Source: Schistocephalus solidus
Taxonomy: Eukaryota; Platyhelminthes; Cestoda; Diphyllobothriidea; Diphyllobothriidae
DNA: 64,000 nucleotides
Assembly: GCA_017591395.1 (NCBI GenBank)
Contig: WEDG01005083.1
Span: forward strand, 1 to 64,000
Direction: 5' to 3'
Shown here piece by piece: positions 51,801 to 55,199 of this stretch; position 1 is the stretch's first letter; every line of letters begins with the position of its first letter. Made by a program: the position numbers and the translations under genes. The notes beneath the pieces are model-generated. The model did not search any database, was not told the DNA's origin, and was given only the letters and a program-made list of their open reading frames with translations.

Positions 51801-52807
51801 TGCCGTCCTCTGAATAACGACGTGAATTGTTTTATTCAATACACGAAAGATCTTGCCGTATCTCAACATGGATGGCGAGTAAGGATCCCTTGTATGGTCG
51901 CCTAAACAGGATACAAGAATAGGAACTGCTCACAATACATGTGATTCTGCGCTAAAATCCAAGAACATTATACTGAGGATTAAGGTTAGACTAGGGTTAG
52001 GTTTAATTTTGGCGTTAAGGTTAGAGTTGGGGCCAGGGTCACGATTAGGCTTAGTTTAAGATTTTTTTCGCGCTACCTGTTGGGTTTAGGCTGAGGGTAG
52101 GGTTAGGGTTAAGATTAAGGTGACAGTTTAGTTATATGTTAAGGCTGTTGTTAGTGTTAAGACAGGGGTATATTTACCCTTCCTGAAATTTACCGTAGTG
52201 GCCACCTATTTTAAGCGGGTTGGGCGGTTCCTATTCTCGTGTCCTATTTTAGGGGGCCATACAAGGCTTCCCTACCTGTTGTTGCGGCTGGCCTGAATCA
52301 GATCTTCTACCTTTTCGAATGGCCTCTCCACATAAATTAAAGGAGCCCAATGTGATGACCTAGGCACCCCTGCGCCGGAGCTGATCTCCGGTCATTTTGA
52401 AAATGTATTGACTCCCTAGCATGGTGAGAGCGGGGTTCGGGAGAAGCCAAAACTGTATGCGTCGTCCTCCTACTCACCCAACCCATTCAAGTTATCACTG
52501 CCCTACCGCAAGTTTTTCTGGTTCCCATTGAGTGCGCGTTTATTGAACACTGTCTTGCACCGATTTCGATCTGATTCCGCTCCCTGTCAACCGCCTTCTC
52601 TTTTGTCATTGTACAAAGCGTCGCATTTATCCCGACGGAACCTCAAAGACTGTCTTCAAAGACGGTCGCCAGGAGACCTGCTACGCGTCCGGACGAATCC
52701 GCGTGAAGGATGGCCAAGGCAACCTCTTAGTGGACACTCGGATTGCGCCACTTTCTGAAGCCGTCCGGCCAACTCTTGTTGTACCGCCTCCTCACTTACT
52801 CATCTAA
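10348..52807 (+). CDS. CENPJ: CENPJ/CPAP/SAS-4 homologue, spliced gene (18 exons seen, 5' incomplete)
   Basis: CPAP/SAS-4 is a centriolar scaffold that binds tubulin and STIL/Ana2 and controls centriole duplication and length. Eighteen plus-strand exons (listed separately) join to 3126 nt, exactly 1042 codons including TAA. Every junction keeps codon phase. Approximate order in the assembled protein: '[11 protein letters not shown]' motif (about residue 90), 'EFELLEK' motif (about 210), coiled coil (about 450-620), Ser/Thr-rich linker (about 632-780), and C-terminal G-box domain of PDG/NG beta-hairpin repeats (about 820-1030) ending in [17 protein letters not shown]. That is somewhat shorter than vertebrate CPAP (about 1340 residues), partly because the start is missing. 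Two 12 kb introns, after exons 9 and 16, hold most of the transposons in the window. Homology is certain for exons 8-11 and 14-18. Boundaries of exons 1, 3 and 13 are less sure. Confidence 0.92.
10845..11045 (+). CDS. CENPJ: CENPJ exon 2, conserved PxLRKxxGLA motif
   Basis: A strong acceptor (CTATCTTACTGCAG) precedes a phase-0 exon of 67 codons beginning [19 protein letters not shown]. This resembles the vertebrate CPAP segment reading KPKQPFLKRGEGLARF, near the tubulin/STIL-binding part of the protein. The exon ends at CCGACG|GTTAGA in phase 0, matching the next acceptor. Confidence 0.75.
11712..11794 (+). CDS. CENPJ: CENPJ exon 3 (Ser-rich linker)
   Basis: The acceptor TTGCCCTTACTGACAG is strong and enters in phase 0. 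The peptide is Ser/Lys-rich ([16 protein letters not shown]). The donor ACA|GTATAC ends in phase 2, which the next exon requires. An alternative donor at 11815 (ATG|GTGTCC) also ends in phase 2 and would add seven codons. Confidence 0.5.
11974..12255 (+). CDS. CENPJ: CENPJ exon 4, EFELLEK motif
   Basis: A long pyrimidine tract and TTGATAG precede the exon. It encodes [19 protein letters not shown], comparable to the 'ELDEFLFLEQAADEISFSS' motif of vertebrate CPAP. The exon leaves at ACCGA|GTAAGT in phase 2. Confidence 0.8.
12256..14984 (+). other. CENPJ intron 4, 2.7 kb
   Basis: Begins GTAAGT and ends CCAAATCTAG. No transposon ORF, tRNA-like head or microsatellite stands out in it. Confidence 0.6.
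14985..15184 (+). CDS. CENPJ: CENPJ exon 5
   Basis: Enters after TTTTCCCAAATCTAG, completing a GAC codon with exon 4, and leaves at CCGCAGG|GTATGA in phase 1. It encodes [14 protein letters not shown] and later [15 protein letters not shown], an acidic Ser/Thr-rich stretch. A 'GTPQT'-like string occurs in the comparable part of vertebrate CPAP. Called on phase, splice sites and coding-like composition. Confidence 0.7.
15626..15818 (+). CDS. CENPJ: CENPJ exon 6
   Basis: The acceptor TTTTTTGTGTTTCGACAG is strong. Two bases complete a GAA codon from exon 5. The exon runs to GACAGACAG|GTAGAT and ends in phase 2. The peptide includes [18 protein letters not shown]. No family motif is recognised; support is phase continuity on both sides. 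Confidence 0.65.
16084..16192 (+). CDS. CENPJ: CENPJ exon 7
   Basis: The acceptor CTGCCTATTTCATAG enters with one base completing AGT. The exon encodes [20 protein letters not shown] and ends GTAGTG|GTAATA in phase 0, as the coiled-coil exon needs. Called from phase and splice sites. Confidence 0.65.
16898..17035 (+). CDS. CENPJ: CENPJ exon 8, start of coiled coil
   Basis: 46 codons, phase 0 at both ends (GTTACAG acceptor, GAAGAT|GTAGGT donor). The peptide ends with [20 protein letters not shown] then LRKDRED, clearly the CPAP segment 'ELETEIEKFKAENASLAKL' that opens the central coiled coil. Confidence 0.88.
17575..17592 (+). repeat. Homopolymer G tract
   Basis: A run of about 18 consecutive G, inside CENPJ intron 8. 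Confidence 0.95.
18149..18226. repeat. (TA)n microsatellite
   Basis: About 39 perfect TA units in CENPJ intron 8, 345 bases before the next exon. Confidence 0.98.
18572..18675 (+). CDS. CENPJ: CENPJ exon 9, coiled coil
   Basis: After AAAATTGTTTCAG the exon encodes [20 protein letters not shown] and then [14 protein letters not shown], collinear with the vertebrate '[20 protein letters not shown]' stretch. The donor CTGAA|GTGAGT leaves in phase 2, at the start of a 12 kb intron. Confidence 0.92.
18676..20250 (+). other. Start of CENPJ intron 9, nothing recognised
   Basis: Begins GTGAGT. No element ORF is seen. Poly-T runs occur near 19441-19454 and 19640-19648. Confidence 0.5.
20258..20341 (-). 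repeat. tRNA-like head of a decayed short repeat
   Basis: On the minus strand an A-box-like TGGCCTAGTGGTAAAGTC lies about 50 bases before a worn B-box. It matches the heads of the better copies near 28-29 kb. A decayed plus-strand tail of the same family follows at about 20590-20700 (TCGCTTTGCGACTGCC, then CAAGGCACAACAGGA). Confidence 0.6.
21150..21400. repeat. Decayed copies of the tRNA-headed repeat
   Basis: A minus-strand body and B-box (GGTTCGAACCC read on plus as part of CGGGTTCGAACCCAC) is followed by a worn tail with GTCGCTTCGCGACT. The hammerhead-like core is degraded here (CTGGCGA in place of CTGATGA). Confidence 0.6.
21840..22996 (+). mobile_element. Penelope-like element, decayed copy 1
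   Basis: PLEs encode a telomerase-like reverse transcriptase plus a GIY-YIG endonuclease. Here [12 protein letters not shown] and [15 protein letters not shown] (RT palm) are followed by stop-riddled linker, then a worn GIY-YIG region with [20 protein letters not shown]. The 3' untranslated part (GGTCAAAGTTCATGCATC onward) matches that of copy 2. The YVDD box reads YVDE, a change in a metal-binding position. It is dead from multiple stops. Confidence 0.85.
22997..24289. other. Intron 9 interior, nothing recognised
   Basis: No exon, RNA or element motif is visible. Confidence 0.45.
24290..24540 (-). repeat. tRNA-headed short repeat, decayed copy
   Basis: Read on minus: TAGTCCCGTAAAGCGATCGG tail junction, a head with GAGCCCGTGGCTCAAGGATT and B-box GGTCGCGGGTTTGAGCC, then the body. 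The core reads CTGGTGA and GGAAAC, so the hammerhead-like module is damaged. Confidence 0.7.
24668..25703 (+). mobile_element. Penelope-like element, copy 2 (GIY-YIG half and 3' UTR)
   Basis: [20 protein letters not shown] is the PLE thumb/linker. After a frame change, [20 protein letters not shown] then [20 protein letters not shown] form the GIY-YIG nuclease core, here with the Cys pair (CEDC) seen in the PLE zinc-linked subtype. NRAIDLHPA ends the protein at about 25210. About 490 bases of 3' UTR follow, shared with copy 1, and run directly into a (TA)n tract, the usual target of these insertions here. Confidence 0.9.
25704..25775. repeat. (TA)n microsatellite between two PLE copies
   Basis: About 36 TA units separating the 3' end of PLE copy 2 from the terminal repeat of copy 3. 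Confidence 0.98.
25776..26816 (+). mobile_element. Penelope-like element, copy 3 (RT palm plus GIY-YIG)
   Basis: The best PLE copy. [11 protein letters not shown] (intact YVDD) and [14 protein letters not shown] are RT palm blocks. [22 protein letters not shown] starts the thumb. After one frame change near 26160-26250, [19 protein letters not shown] leads to the nuclease core [20 protein letters not shown] and its [19 protein letters not shown] block, ending [12 protein letters not shown]. Bases 25776-25912 are not RT but an inverted copy of the element's terminal repeat, fused straight to the RT, so the 5' end is truncated and inverted. Codon 1 of the long open frame at 25814 therefore lies in the repeat and is not a real start. 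Confidence 0.93.
26907..27159 (+). repeat. PLE terminal repeat, copy a
   Basis: Bases 26984-27118 are the reverse complement of 25776-25912. The whole block from ACATGCGACAGCTATCGT to ACTACCTCAACTATTC recurs in direct orientation at 28215-28455. Confidence 0.9.
27174..27430 (+). repeat. tRNA-headed short repeat, 5'-truncated copy
   Basis: Starts at the B-box half of the head (GGTCGCGAGTTCGAGGC), then the body with the hammerhead-like core and a tail containing AAGGCACAACGGGACGAGTG and CCGATCGGTGAGCGCTC. It abuts the next, complete copy in tandem. Confidence 0.85.
27223..27267 (+). ncRNA. Hammerhead-ribozyme-like module 1
   Basis: 45 nt: helix I strand GGCTGG, CTGATGA, hairpin GGCT-AATA-AGCC flanked by C and A, GAAA, TGGCCA (2 bp helix III with GGCC loop), cleavage-site triplet ATT, helix I strand CCAGTC. 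Helix I makes 6 pairs, one of them G-U. The only core defect is C opposite A where a G-C pair normally closes helix II. Confidence 0.5.
27437..27712 (+). repeat. tRNA-headed short repeat, complete copy
   Basis: The head AGCTCGTGGCGCAGTTGGTA and GAGCG is an A-box; GGTCGCGAGTTCGAGGC is a B-box, as in a pol III tRNA promoter. The body and tail follow the same order as the preceding copy, about 97% alike by eye. The tail runs into a (TA)n tract. Confidence 0.88.
27532..27576 (+). ncRNA. Hammerhead-ribozyme-like module 2
   Basis: Same as module 1 except for a C to T change in the helix III loop (GGTC). Confidence 0.5.
27713..27770. repeat. (TA)n microsatellite at the centre of a palindrome
   Basis: Flanked by perfect inverted copies of the short-repeat tail: TGGTAATGGAGCGCTCACCG on the right is the reverse complement of the bases on the left. 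Confidence 0.97.
27771..27832 (-). repeat. Inverted tail of the tRNA-headed repeat
   Basis: Reverse complement of 27651-27712; ends in GTGCCTTGGGGC and then a second short (TA)n tract at 27831-27851. Confidence 0.9.
27852..28214 (-). repeat. Fragment of a flatworm dispersed repeat, probably PLE-related
   Basis: Between two TA tracts, next to a PLE terminal repeat. It holds the second hammerhead-like core (28015-28090) on the minus strand. No protein motif is seen. Confidence 0.5.
28015..28090 (-). ncRNA. Second hammerhead-like core with GUC site
   Basis: Minus strand: CTGAGGA (28077-28083), helix II strands GCCGA (28072-28076) and TCGGC (28032-28036) with the canonical G-C closing pair, GAAA (28028-28031), self-complementary CACGTG, then GTC (28020-28022). 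Loop II is about 35 nt. I cannot see a convincing helix I, which lowers confidence. Confidence 0.35.
28215..28455 (+). repeat. PLE terminal repeat, copy b
   Basis: Direct repeat of 26920-27159 with scattered differences, ending in a TA-rich tract at 28454-28509. Confidence 0.9.
28508..28835. repeat. Foldback of two short-repeat tails around a shared body
   Basis: Left arm about 28511-28616 and right arm about 28733-28835 are reverse complements (both carry GGAACATGCATGTTCC). The central 100 bases are a minus-strand body with its hammerhead-like module. Confidence 0.88.
28644..28688 (-). ncRNA. Hammerhead-ribozyme-like module 3
   Basis: Helix I strands GACTGG and CCGGTC pair over 6 positions. 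Relative to module 1 both strands changed but pairing is kept (G-U to A-U, and U-A to U-G). Core CTGATGA and GAAA are intact. Confidence 0.5.
28863..29130 (+). repeat. tRNA-headed short repeat, complete copy
   Basis: Head GAGCCCGTGGCTCAATGGTA with A-box, B-box GGGTTCGAATCCC, body and tail in order; the next copy follows in tandem after about 40 bases. Confidence 0.9.
28955..28999 (+). ncRNA. Hammerhead-ribozyme-like module 4
   Basis: Core reads CTGAGGA, allowed by CUGANGA. Helix I is GACTGG/CCGGTC as in module 3. Confidence 0.48.
29168..29440 (+). repeat. tRNA-headed short repeat, complete copy
   Basis: Head GAGCCCGTTGCTCAATGGTA, B-box GGGTTCGAATCCC, body and tail as above, ending at a TA tract (29441-29460). 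Confidence 0.9.
29260..29304 (+). ncRNA. Hammerhead-ribozyme-like module 5
   Basis: The hairpin loop changed so that helix II can extend to GGCTT/AAGCC; core and helix I are as in module 3. Confidence 0.5.
29461..30624 (+). other. End of CENPJ intron 9
   Basis: Contains a dispersed-repeat piece at about 29465-29590 and a CpG-richer stretch at about 29830-30060. No protein motif is recognised. Ends GTATTGCACTTCAG. Confidence 0.45.
30625..30718 (+). CDS. CENPJ: CENPJ exon 10, coiled coil, GC donor
   Basis: Encodes [20 protein letters not shown] then [11 protein letters not shown], collinear with vertebrate '[20 protein letters not shown]' and 'EREEIQTLKQQ'. The donor is CAG|GCAAGT, a GC-AG intron: the nearby GTAACG would end in the wrong phase, and the homologous protein continues directly at the next exon. 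Confidence 0.94.
30719..31948 (+). other. CENPJ intron 10 (GC-AG type)
   Basis: Begins GCAAGT and ends TTTTGTGCAG. Contains a short G-run at 30776-30784; otherwise nothing recognised. Confidence 0.7.
31949..32191 (+). CDS. CENPJ: CENPJ exon 11, end of coiled coil
   Basis: 81 codons, phase 0 at both ends (TTTTGTGCAG acceptor, TCTGCA|GTGAGT donor). Starts [19 protein letters not shown], matching vertebrate 'IADLREDLKRKE', and continues as a Glu/Arg/Leu heptad coil ([20 protein letters not shown]). The open frame runs on past the donor into the intron but loses coil character. Confidence 0.9.
32400..32590 (-). repeat. tRNA-headed short repeat, minus copy
   Basis: Minus-strand head (GAGCCCGCAGCTCAATTATT and a worn B-box) and body with module 6; its tail runs into the foldback at 32594. 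Confidence 0.8.
32431..32475 (-). ncRNA. Hammerhead-ribozyme-like module 6
   Basis: Helix I is GACTGG/CCAGTC, six Watson-Crick pairs, the best of all copies. Core CTGACGA and GAAA fit. Helix III is reduced to one sure pair. Confidence 0.48.
32594..32965. repeat. Foldback made of inverted short-repeat tails
   Basis: The arms run inward from TTCGTTGATAAACGCTCACC on the left and GAGCGTTCATCAACGAA on the right. A plus-strand body at about 32785-32825 has a degraded helix I. Confidence 0.85.
32966..33638 (+). other. End of CENPJ intron 11
   Basis: Nothing recognised except a CT-rich run at about 33590-33635 forming the pyrimidine tract of the next acceptor. Confidence 0.5.
33639..34084 (+). CDS. 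CENPJ: CENPJ exon 12, Ser/Thr/Pro-rich linker
   Basis: A 148-codon exon without ATG, entered after CTGCCGCCCGTCAG in phase 0 and left at GACAG|GTACAT in phase 2. It encodes [20 protein letters not shown], a long S/T/P/A-rich stretch, and [18 protein letters not shown] near its end. Vertebrate CPAP has a comparable disordered linker between coiled coil and G-box. Overlapping open frames on both strands are shadows. Confidence 0.8.
34167..34205 (+). CDS. CENPJ: CENPJ exon 13, micro-exon
   Basis: After CCCTTCATTTCCAG one base completes AGT, then [12 protein letters not shown] follows. An in-frame TGA comes at once, so the exon must end before it. Donor CCT|GTGTTG (39-nt exon) gives phase 2, as exon 14 needs. 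A 25-nt version ending ACG|GTATTA would not keep phase. Confidence 0.45.
34206..36000 (+). other. CENPJ intron 13, first part
   Basis: No exon or element motif recognised. Short AG and GT repeats at 35931-35953. Confidence 0.5.
36000..36370 (+). repeat. Dispersed GC-rich repeat family R, copy
   Basis: Shares blocks with 63470-63790 (CACAAGTGACCG / TGGAGCATA spacing), 54530-54830 and, inverted, 42605-42905. No protein motif. Confidence 0.7.
36561..36644. repeat. (TA)n microsatellite
   Basis: About 42 TA units on the left side of a small foldback. Confidence 0.98.
36645..36798. repeat. About 150-bp foldback between two (TA)n tracts
   Basis: GGCGACCTCAGGGACTAAA on the left and TTTAGTCCCTGAGATCGCC on the right pair as an inverted repeat. 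Inside, GTCCTGACG and CGTCAGGAC extend the hairpin. Confidence 0.85.
36799..36890. repeat. (TA)n microsatellite
   Basis: About 46 TA units on the right side of the foldback. Confidence 0.98.
36900..37215 (+). repeat. Repeat T with degenerate TTAGGG-like units, copy 1
   Basis: Scattered GGTTAGGG / GGGTTA variants (about 36930-37095) are followed by a unique block with TTTAAGCGGGTGGGGCGGTTC and GGCCATACAAGGC. The same order recurs at 51960-52275. Confidence 0.85.
37394..37502 (+). CDS. CENPJ: CENPJ exon 14, start of G-box domain
   Basis: Acceptor GGTGTGCCTAG, one base completing a Leu codon; ends GGCTCG|GTAGGT in phase 0. The end reads [12 protein letters not shown], equivalent to vertebrate 'IQGEISHPDGK', the first G-box strand. 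Confidence 0.82.
37592..37732 (+). CDS. CENPJ: CENPJ exon 15, G-box repeats
   Basis: 47 codons, phase 0 at both ends (CCTTTACCTAG acceptor, TCCGTG|GTAAAC donor). [20 protein letters not shown] then [20 protein letters not shown] show the NG/PDG hairpin periodicity of the single-sheet G-box fold that binds STIL/Ana2. Confidence 0.95.
38018..38091 (+). CDS. CENPJ: CENPJ exon 16, G-box repeats
   Basis: [20 protein letters not shown] then TVYK, matching vertebrate '[20 protein letters not shown]'. Enters after CATTTTTACAG, leaves at AAAGA|GTACGT in phase 2, before a 12 kb intron. Confidence 0.92.
38235..38755. repeat. Foldback-type copy of the short repeat family, 520 bp
   Basis: Ends are inverted: GGGGCGCTCACCGATC on the left and TTGTTAGCGCCCC on the right, each followed inward by tail sequence. 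The interior holds a truncated body (AATAAGCCAGAAATGGTCC). Confidence 0.7.
38756..39824. other. Intron 16 interior, one worn body copy
   Basis: A degraded body of the short repeat lies at about 38850-38925. A 119-codon minus frame (39044-39403) has no recognised motif. Confidence 0.45.
39825..40572. repeat. Trinucleotide microsatellite, (CAG/TAG)n then (TAG/TAA)n
   Basis: About 750 bases of imperfect AGC/AGT triplets to about 40140, then AGT-dominated triplets to about 40572. All long poly-Leu, poly-Thr or poly-Val frames here are repeat artefacts. Confidence 0.97.
40576..40915 (-). pseudogene. Merlin-type (ISXO2-like) transposase, N-terminal part
   Basis: The minus strand encodes [20 protein letters not shown] (zinc-ribbon-like), [20 protein letters not shown], then [20 protein letters not shown] (helix-turn-helix) and [12 protein letters not shown], where VDE carries the first catalytic Asp of the DDE triad. 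This order is typical of ISXO2/IS1595-like transposases, called Merlin in animals. Right after VDET the frame enters the microsatellite and becomes poly-Thr, so the rest of the catalytic domain is gone. It was a cut-and-paste transposon and is now inactive. Confidence 0.85.
40916..41945. other. Intron 16 interior, nothing recognised
   Basis: T-rich, no motif in any frame. Confidence 0.5.
41946..42600 (-). pseudogene. Heavily decayed non-LTR reverse transcriptase
   Basis: Minus-strand fragments align with the complete element at 44090-48560: [20 protein letters not shown] (its [17 protein letters not shown] block), [11 protein letters not shown] and [20 protein letters not shown]. Multiple stops and frame changes separate them. 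It is a related but distinct and older copy. Confidence 0.75.
42605..42905 (-). repeat. Dispersed GC-rich repeat family R, inverted copy
   Basis: Reverse-complement similarity to 36000-36370 and 63470-63790. Confidence 0.65.
42757..43190 (+). repeat. Direct duplication, unit 1
   Basis: Almost the same sequence as 43452-43880, offset by about 694 bases (shared blocks GGCGCGGCCGGAGCCGCCCC, AAGCCACGGCTTTTAGCGCA, GAGCTGTCGACCTCACTC). Confidence 0.92.
43191..43451 (+). repeat. Partial third unit between the duplications
   Basis: Contains diverged blocks of the same unit (GCCATCGCAGCCTGACTCTC, GGCAACCTTCCAACCGCGGC). Confidence 0.7.
43452..43880 (+). repeat. Direct duplication, unit 2
   Basis: Second copy of 42757-43190. 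A further worn piece follows to about 44075 (CTGACTCCCAGTCCACTAGTC, then an AACCGTGATA end). Confidence 0.92.
44179..45079 (-). pseudogene. Zinc-finger tail of the non-LTR element
   Basis: [43 protein letters not shown] and [21 protein letters not shown] are C2H2 fingers spaced by Thr/Pro/Ser-rich linkers ([15 protein letters not shown]). A fourth finger ([14 protein letters not shown]) is in another frame at 44179-44415. In one finger the second zinc Cys pair is damaged ([20 protein letters not shown]). They probably bind nucleic acid during target-site recognition; that role is inferred. Confidence 0.85.
45193..46963 (-). pseudogene. Reverse transcriptase of the non-LTR element, FADY mutant
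   Basis: Blocks in order: [102 protein letters not shown], and the catalytic box [10 protein letters not shown] where FADD is expected. After a frameshift near 45550 come [40 protein letters not shown] and [20 protein letters not shown]. The GAC-TAC change removes a catalytic Asp. Confidence 0.92.
46912..48095 (-). pseudogene. Endonuclease of the non-LTR element, catalytic Glu changed
   Basis: Starts [20 protein letters not shown]. The [10 protein letters not shown] box has Lys where I expect the catalytic Glu (S-E-T). [20 protein letters not shown] and [10 protein letters not shown] follow, then frame breaks near 47715 and 47580, then [40 protein letters not shown] and the [11 protein letters not shown] box. 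A frame break near 46910 links it to the RT. Confidence 0.9.
48561..48696. other. Short spacer upstream of the foldback
   Basis: Nothing recognised. Confidence 0.4.
48697..48985. repeat. Foldback-type copy of the short repeat family
   Basis: Left end GGAGGCGCTCACCAATCGGT and right end ATCTATCGGTGAGCTCC are inverted. The interior is a minus-strand body with a degraded core (CTGACGA kept, GGAA instead of GAAA). Confidence 0.8.
49029..49200 (+). repeat. tRNA-headed short repeat, head and body
   Basis: Head GAGCTCGTGGATCGATGGTT with A-box, B-box GGTCGCCGGTTCGAACC, then the body. Confidence 0.85.
49116..49160 (+). ncRNA. Hammerhead-ribozyme-like module 7
   Basis: Core CTGATGA and GAAA intact. 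Helix I GGCTGG/ACAGTC has a mismatch at the pair next to the cleavage site and helix II lost one pair (AGCA), so it is probably weaker. Confidence 0.38.
49201..49885 (+). other. End of CENPJ intron 16
   Basis: A 211-codon plus frame crosses this stretch but starts inside the short repeat and has no family motif. Ends TTTCTTTCTATTTGTAG. Confidence 0.5.
49886..50120 (+). CDS. CENPJ: CENPJ exon 17, G-box with Pro/Ser/Arg-rich insert
   Basis: One base completes GAT, giving [12 protein letters not shown] across the junction (vertebrate 'HYPDGRKEITFPD'). The next about 40 codons are P/S/R-rich ([14 protein letters not shown]...) where vertebrates have one more 'NLFPDGQEESIFPDG' repeat. Then [20 protein letters not shown] and REVHCSEFK match 'TIVRVQRDGNKLIEFNNGQ RELHTAQFK'. 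Donor TTCAAG|GTATAA, phase 0. Confidence 0.92.
50121..51959 (+). other. CENPJ intron 17, first part
   Basis: Nothing recognised apart from a G-run near 51587-51596. Confidence 0.5.
51960..52280 (+). repeat. Repeat T with degenerate TTAGGG-like units, copy 2
   Basis: GGGTTAGG / GTTAGGGTTA variants (about 51975-52145), then TTTAAGCGGGTTGGGCGGTTC and GGCCATACAAGGC, as in 36900-37215. Confidence 0.87.
52619..52807 (+). CDS. CENPJ: CENPJ last exon, C-terminus of G-box
   Basis: Acceptor CATTGTACAAAG, phase 0. [20 protein letters not shown] then [20 protein letters not shown] is almost collinear with vertebrate '[40 protein letters not shown]'. A 21-residue tail ([11 protein letters not shown]...) follows to TAA at 52805-52807. 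Confidence 0.98.
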   Translation, partial: RRIYPDGTSKTVFKDGRQETCYASGRIRVKDGQGNLLVDTRIAPLSEAVRPTLVVPPPHLLI

Positions 52808-53759
52808 CTCGACCATCCACTTGTTTCTCCCGATTTTAAGGCTGTGCAATATATATAGACACACGTGTTCTGCAAAGTGTGAGATCTGTCTAGGCCAAAA
52901 TATCTCTATTCCGATGCTGATTTATACTGGCGTAGCGGTCACCTCCGGCGTCCTCCCCCGCCTTTCCCTTCCTCCTCTCCAAGCCGTGGTTTTCAGTCGT
53001 CACGATTGAGGTCTTTTCCTCGCGTGTTTCTTCCCCCTGCATCTGGTCGCCTGCCCTCGCACGCGCATGATTTCATGACGTTTCCGCCCGCACCGGGGCG
53101 TATTTGCCCCGTGTTCCTCAACCAGGCAAGATTGAATCTCGTCTACCCGGAGTTGAGTGATGTATTCTTGAATGACTAATGACTAGGCTCAACTTCCCAC
53201 ATGTAAAACAGCTCCCTTTTTTGTCGGCCAACCAGGTGCTCGACCAACTTTGATTTTGAAAATTTGTTTTTTGCTTTTTTAACAAAGAATGTCTCTATAT
53301 TCTTTTTGTGCATGCGCACGGAATTCTAACGCGCATTTAGTTTGCATCATTCCCGAAATATACCTCTATAGGTTCTGACAGTTAATGGTGTTCGTAGTGA
53401 TAGTAGTGATAAAGGCACCGATATATGCGTATGATAATTTGTTCTGGTCGCCTACATCTTGCTTCGTTCGCCGCTCCTCGGCGACTGCATGGTCCCCTTT
53501 TAGTGGTCCTGACTGTTTTGCGTTGATGTTGTTTTCTCGTTGCATTTCTACAAGAAACATACGGCGTACTGCCGGATAATCTGCCTTTTCACTCGATATT
53601 GTGTTACTTTTTGTCACTTCAAACAACGAGGCTTGCCTTGTTGTCAGAGCTTGGCTTTGCCGTGACGCATAAGGCAGTTGATAAGAATGACGCTTGCTTC
53701 GTTTGATGTACACTGTGTGCTGCACCGTGACCATTGATTATTTAGGTTGTTTTTTGATT
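52808..53759. other. Downstream of CENPJ
   Basis: Intergenic or 3' UTR. No AATAAA is visible in the first 400 bases. Nothing else recognised. Confidence 0.5.
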
Positions 53760-54260
53760 ATTGTGTGCCCTTCTTATGCCCCTTGGCGCTCGCCGTTGAA
53801 GTGGAGCCACTCGGATATTCTATAGTTTGAGGGGGTCTTAGAATGCTGGATCCGTCGGTTTGTTTCTGTAGGCAGTGTCCGCCTCCCCCCACCAAGAGTC
53901 AATCTCACAGAAAAGCACGCGCATGTCATGAATGTGTCCCCAACATTGGCTGTGGCCCCTGTGCTCCCGTCAGATCTGATTGGTCCATCTCCGTGAGAAG
54001 TTGCTCGGCTCTTCTAGAACTTTCTCTTGAAGCGGATTGGGCAAAATATAGCCAACCTGAACTGCGGGATGCCATAAATACTCGTAGCTTTTCTGTGAGA
54101 ATGACCTGCAGGTTTTCGATCAATTTTCTTGTGGTCGGTCGTGTTATCTTTCTCCGCCGTGTTGGCGTTTGCAACAACAATCGAGCAAGCATGCGCTTCG
54201 TGTGAATCCTGAGCGCCCGGTCGGGTCATAAAAAGTTCAGCATTGGCGACTCCGGCTTTT
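53760..54260 (+). other. Possible LTR remnant
   Basis: A TATA-like CCATAAATACTC is followed about 180 bases later by AGCATTGGCGACTCCGG, which resembles a tRNA primer-binding site just after an LTR. No matching second LTR or gag/pol frame is visible. Weak. Confidence 0.25.
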
Positions 54261-54529
54261 CACTTTGGAACGTTTTTAAAGAAACAGTTACCTCGGAAGT
54301 TTACCCCAAGATTTCACTTCGAACTCATCTGCGTTGCATTGAGGGAAACTGACTAAGGGTGGCTGATGCATGCTGGAGTTAGGCGAATTGTTTGAGTTTG
54401 TCGCATAACCGAATTGTCCCCTAGAACGACCAAGCTTTCGGTCTTATTGACTTCGGCCTTCACCGGTACTTCGGACGTAAGTTCTGTGGGGAATCGGGCC
54501 CCTACAGCGGTCACGAGGCAGATGCACTG

Positions 54530-54830
54530 GCCCAGCATGGGGGCCAGGTTAGGGCACGGCAGGCGTTATTGGGATGCGGGTCCACAACCACAGCCACACG
54601 TGGTTTAGTGGCACGCCTAGGTTCGGGCTCACGCTGCGCCAAAAACTTAACCCGATCCAGCTCTCTCTGGACACTGGGCCCTGGTGGAAGAGTAGGTCAA
54701 AGCGCAGTACATGCAGCGCAAGTCTACAATTACTGTAATCTAAATCGCACAATTCACCGTCACTGCGCTCACCATGTTGTGGGGCACTCGGTGGACATCG
54801 TTGAAATATTGATTATCGGGCAATTAGGCT
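54530..54830 (+). repeat. Dispersed GC-rich repeat family R, copy
   Basis: AGGTTAGGGCACGGCAGGCG, CACTGGGCCCTGGTGGAAGA and TTCACCGTCACTGCGCTCACC correspond in order to blocks of 36000-36370. Confidence 0.65.
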
Positions 54831-55199
54831 ACACTGAAGGCTTACTCCTCTGGTGTTTCAAACCACCATCTGGCTCTCTATCTCGAAACTTGACCAGACG
54901 CTCAGGTTCACAGGAAACCAATAGGTTGATGCCTCTCTGATCGCTTCTTACACATCACGCACGTAGTAGGATGCGCAAACCACAGCCGCATTCGATGTGG
55001 CAGTCGCAAGTGGCCATTATTTCGTTTGTCCAATAAAGACGAGGGCCTCTAACGTCAGAGGAGCCAATGGGATGTGTGCATGATTTACTAAGAGAAGCTC
55101 GCATGTTTTCAACCTCGTATCCATCATATTTTAGGAGTAGAAAAAGGTCAAGACAATCCGAGAATTCCTTTGATCCACTTGTGAAAAACTCGGTGGCCT

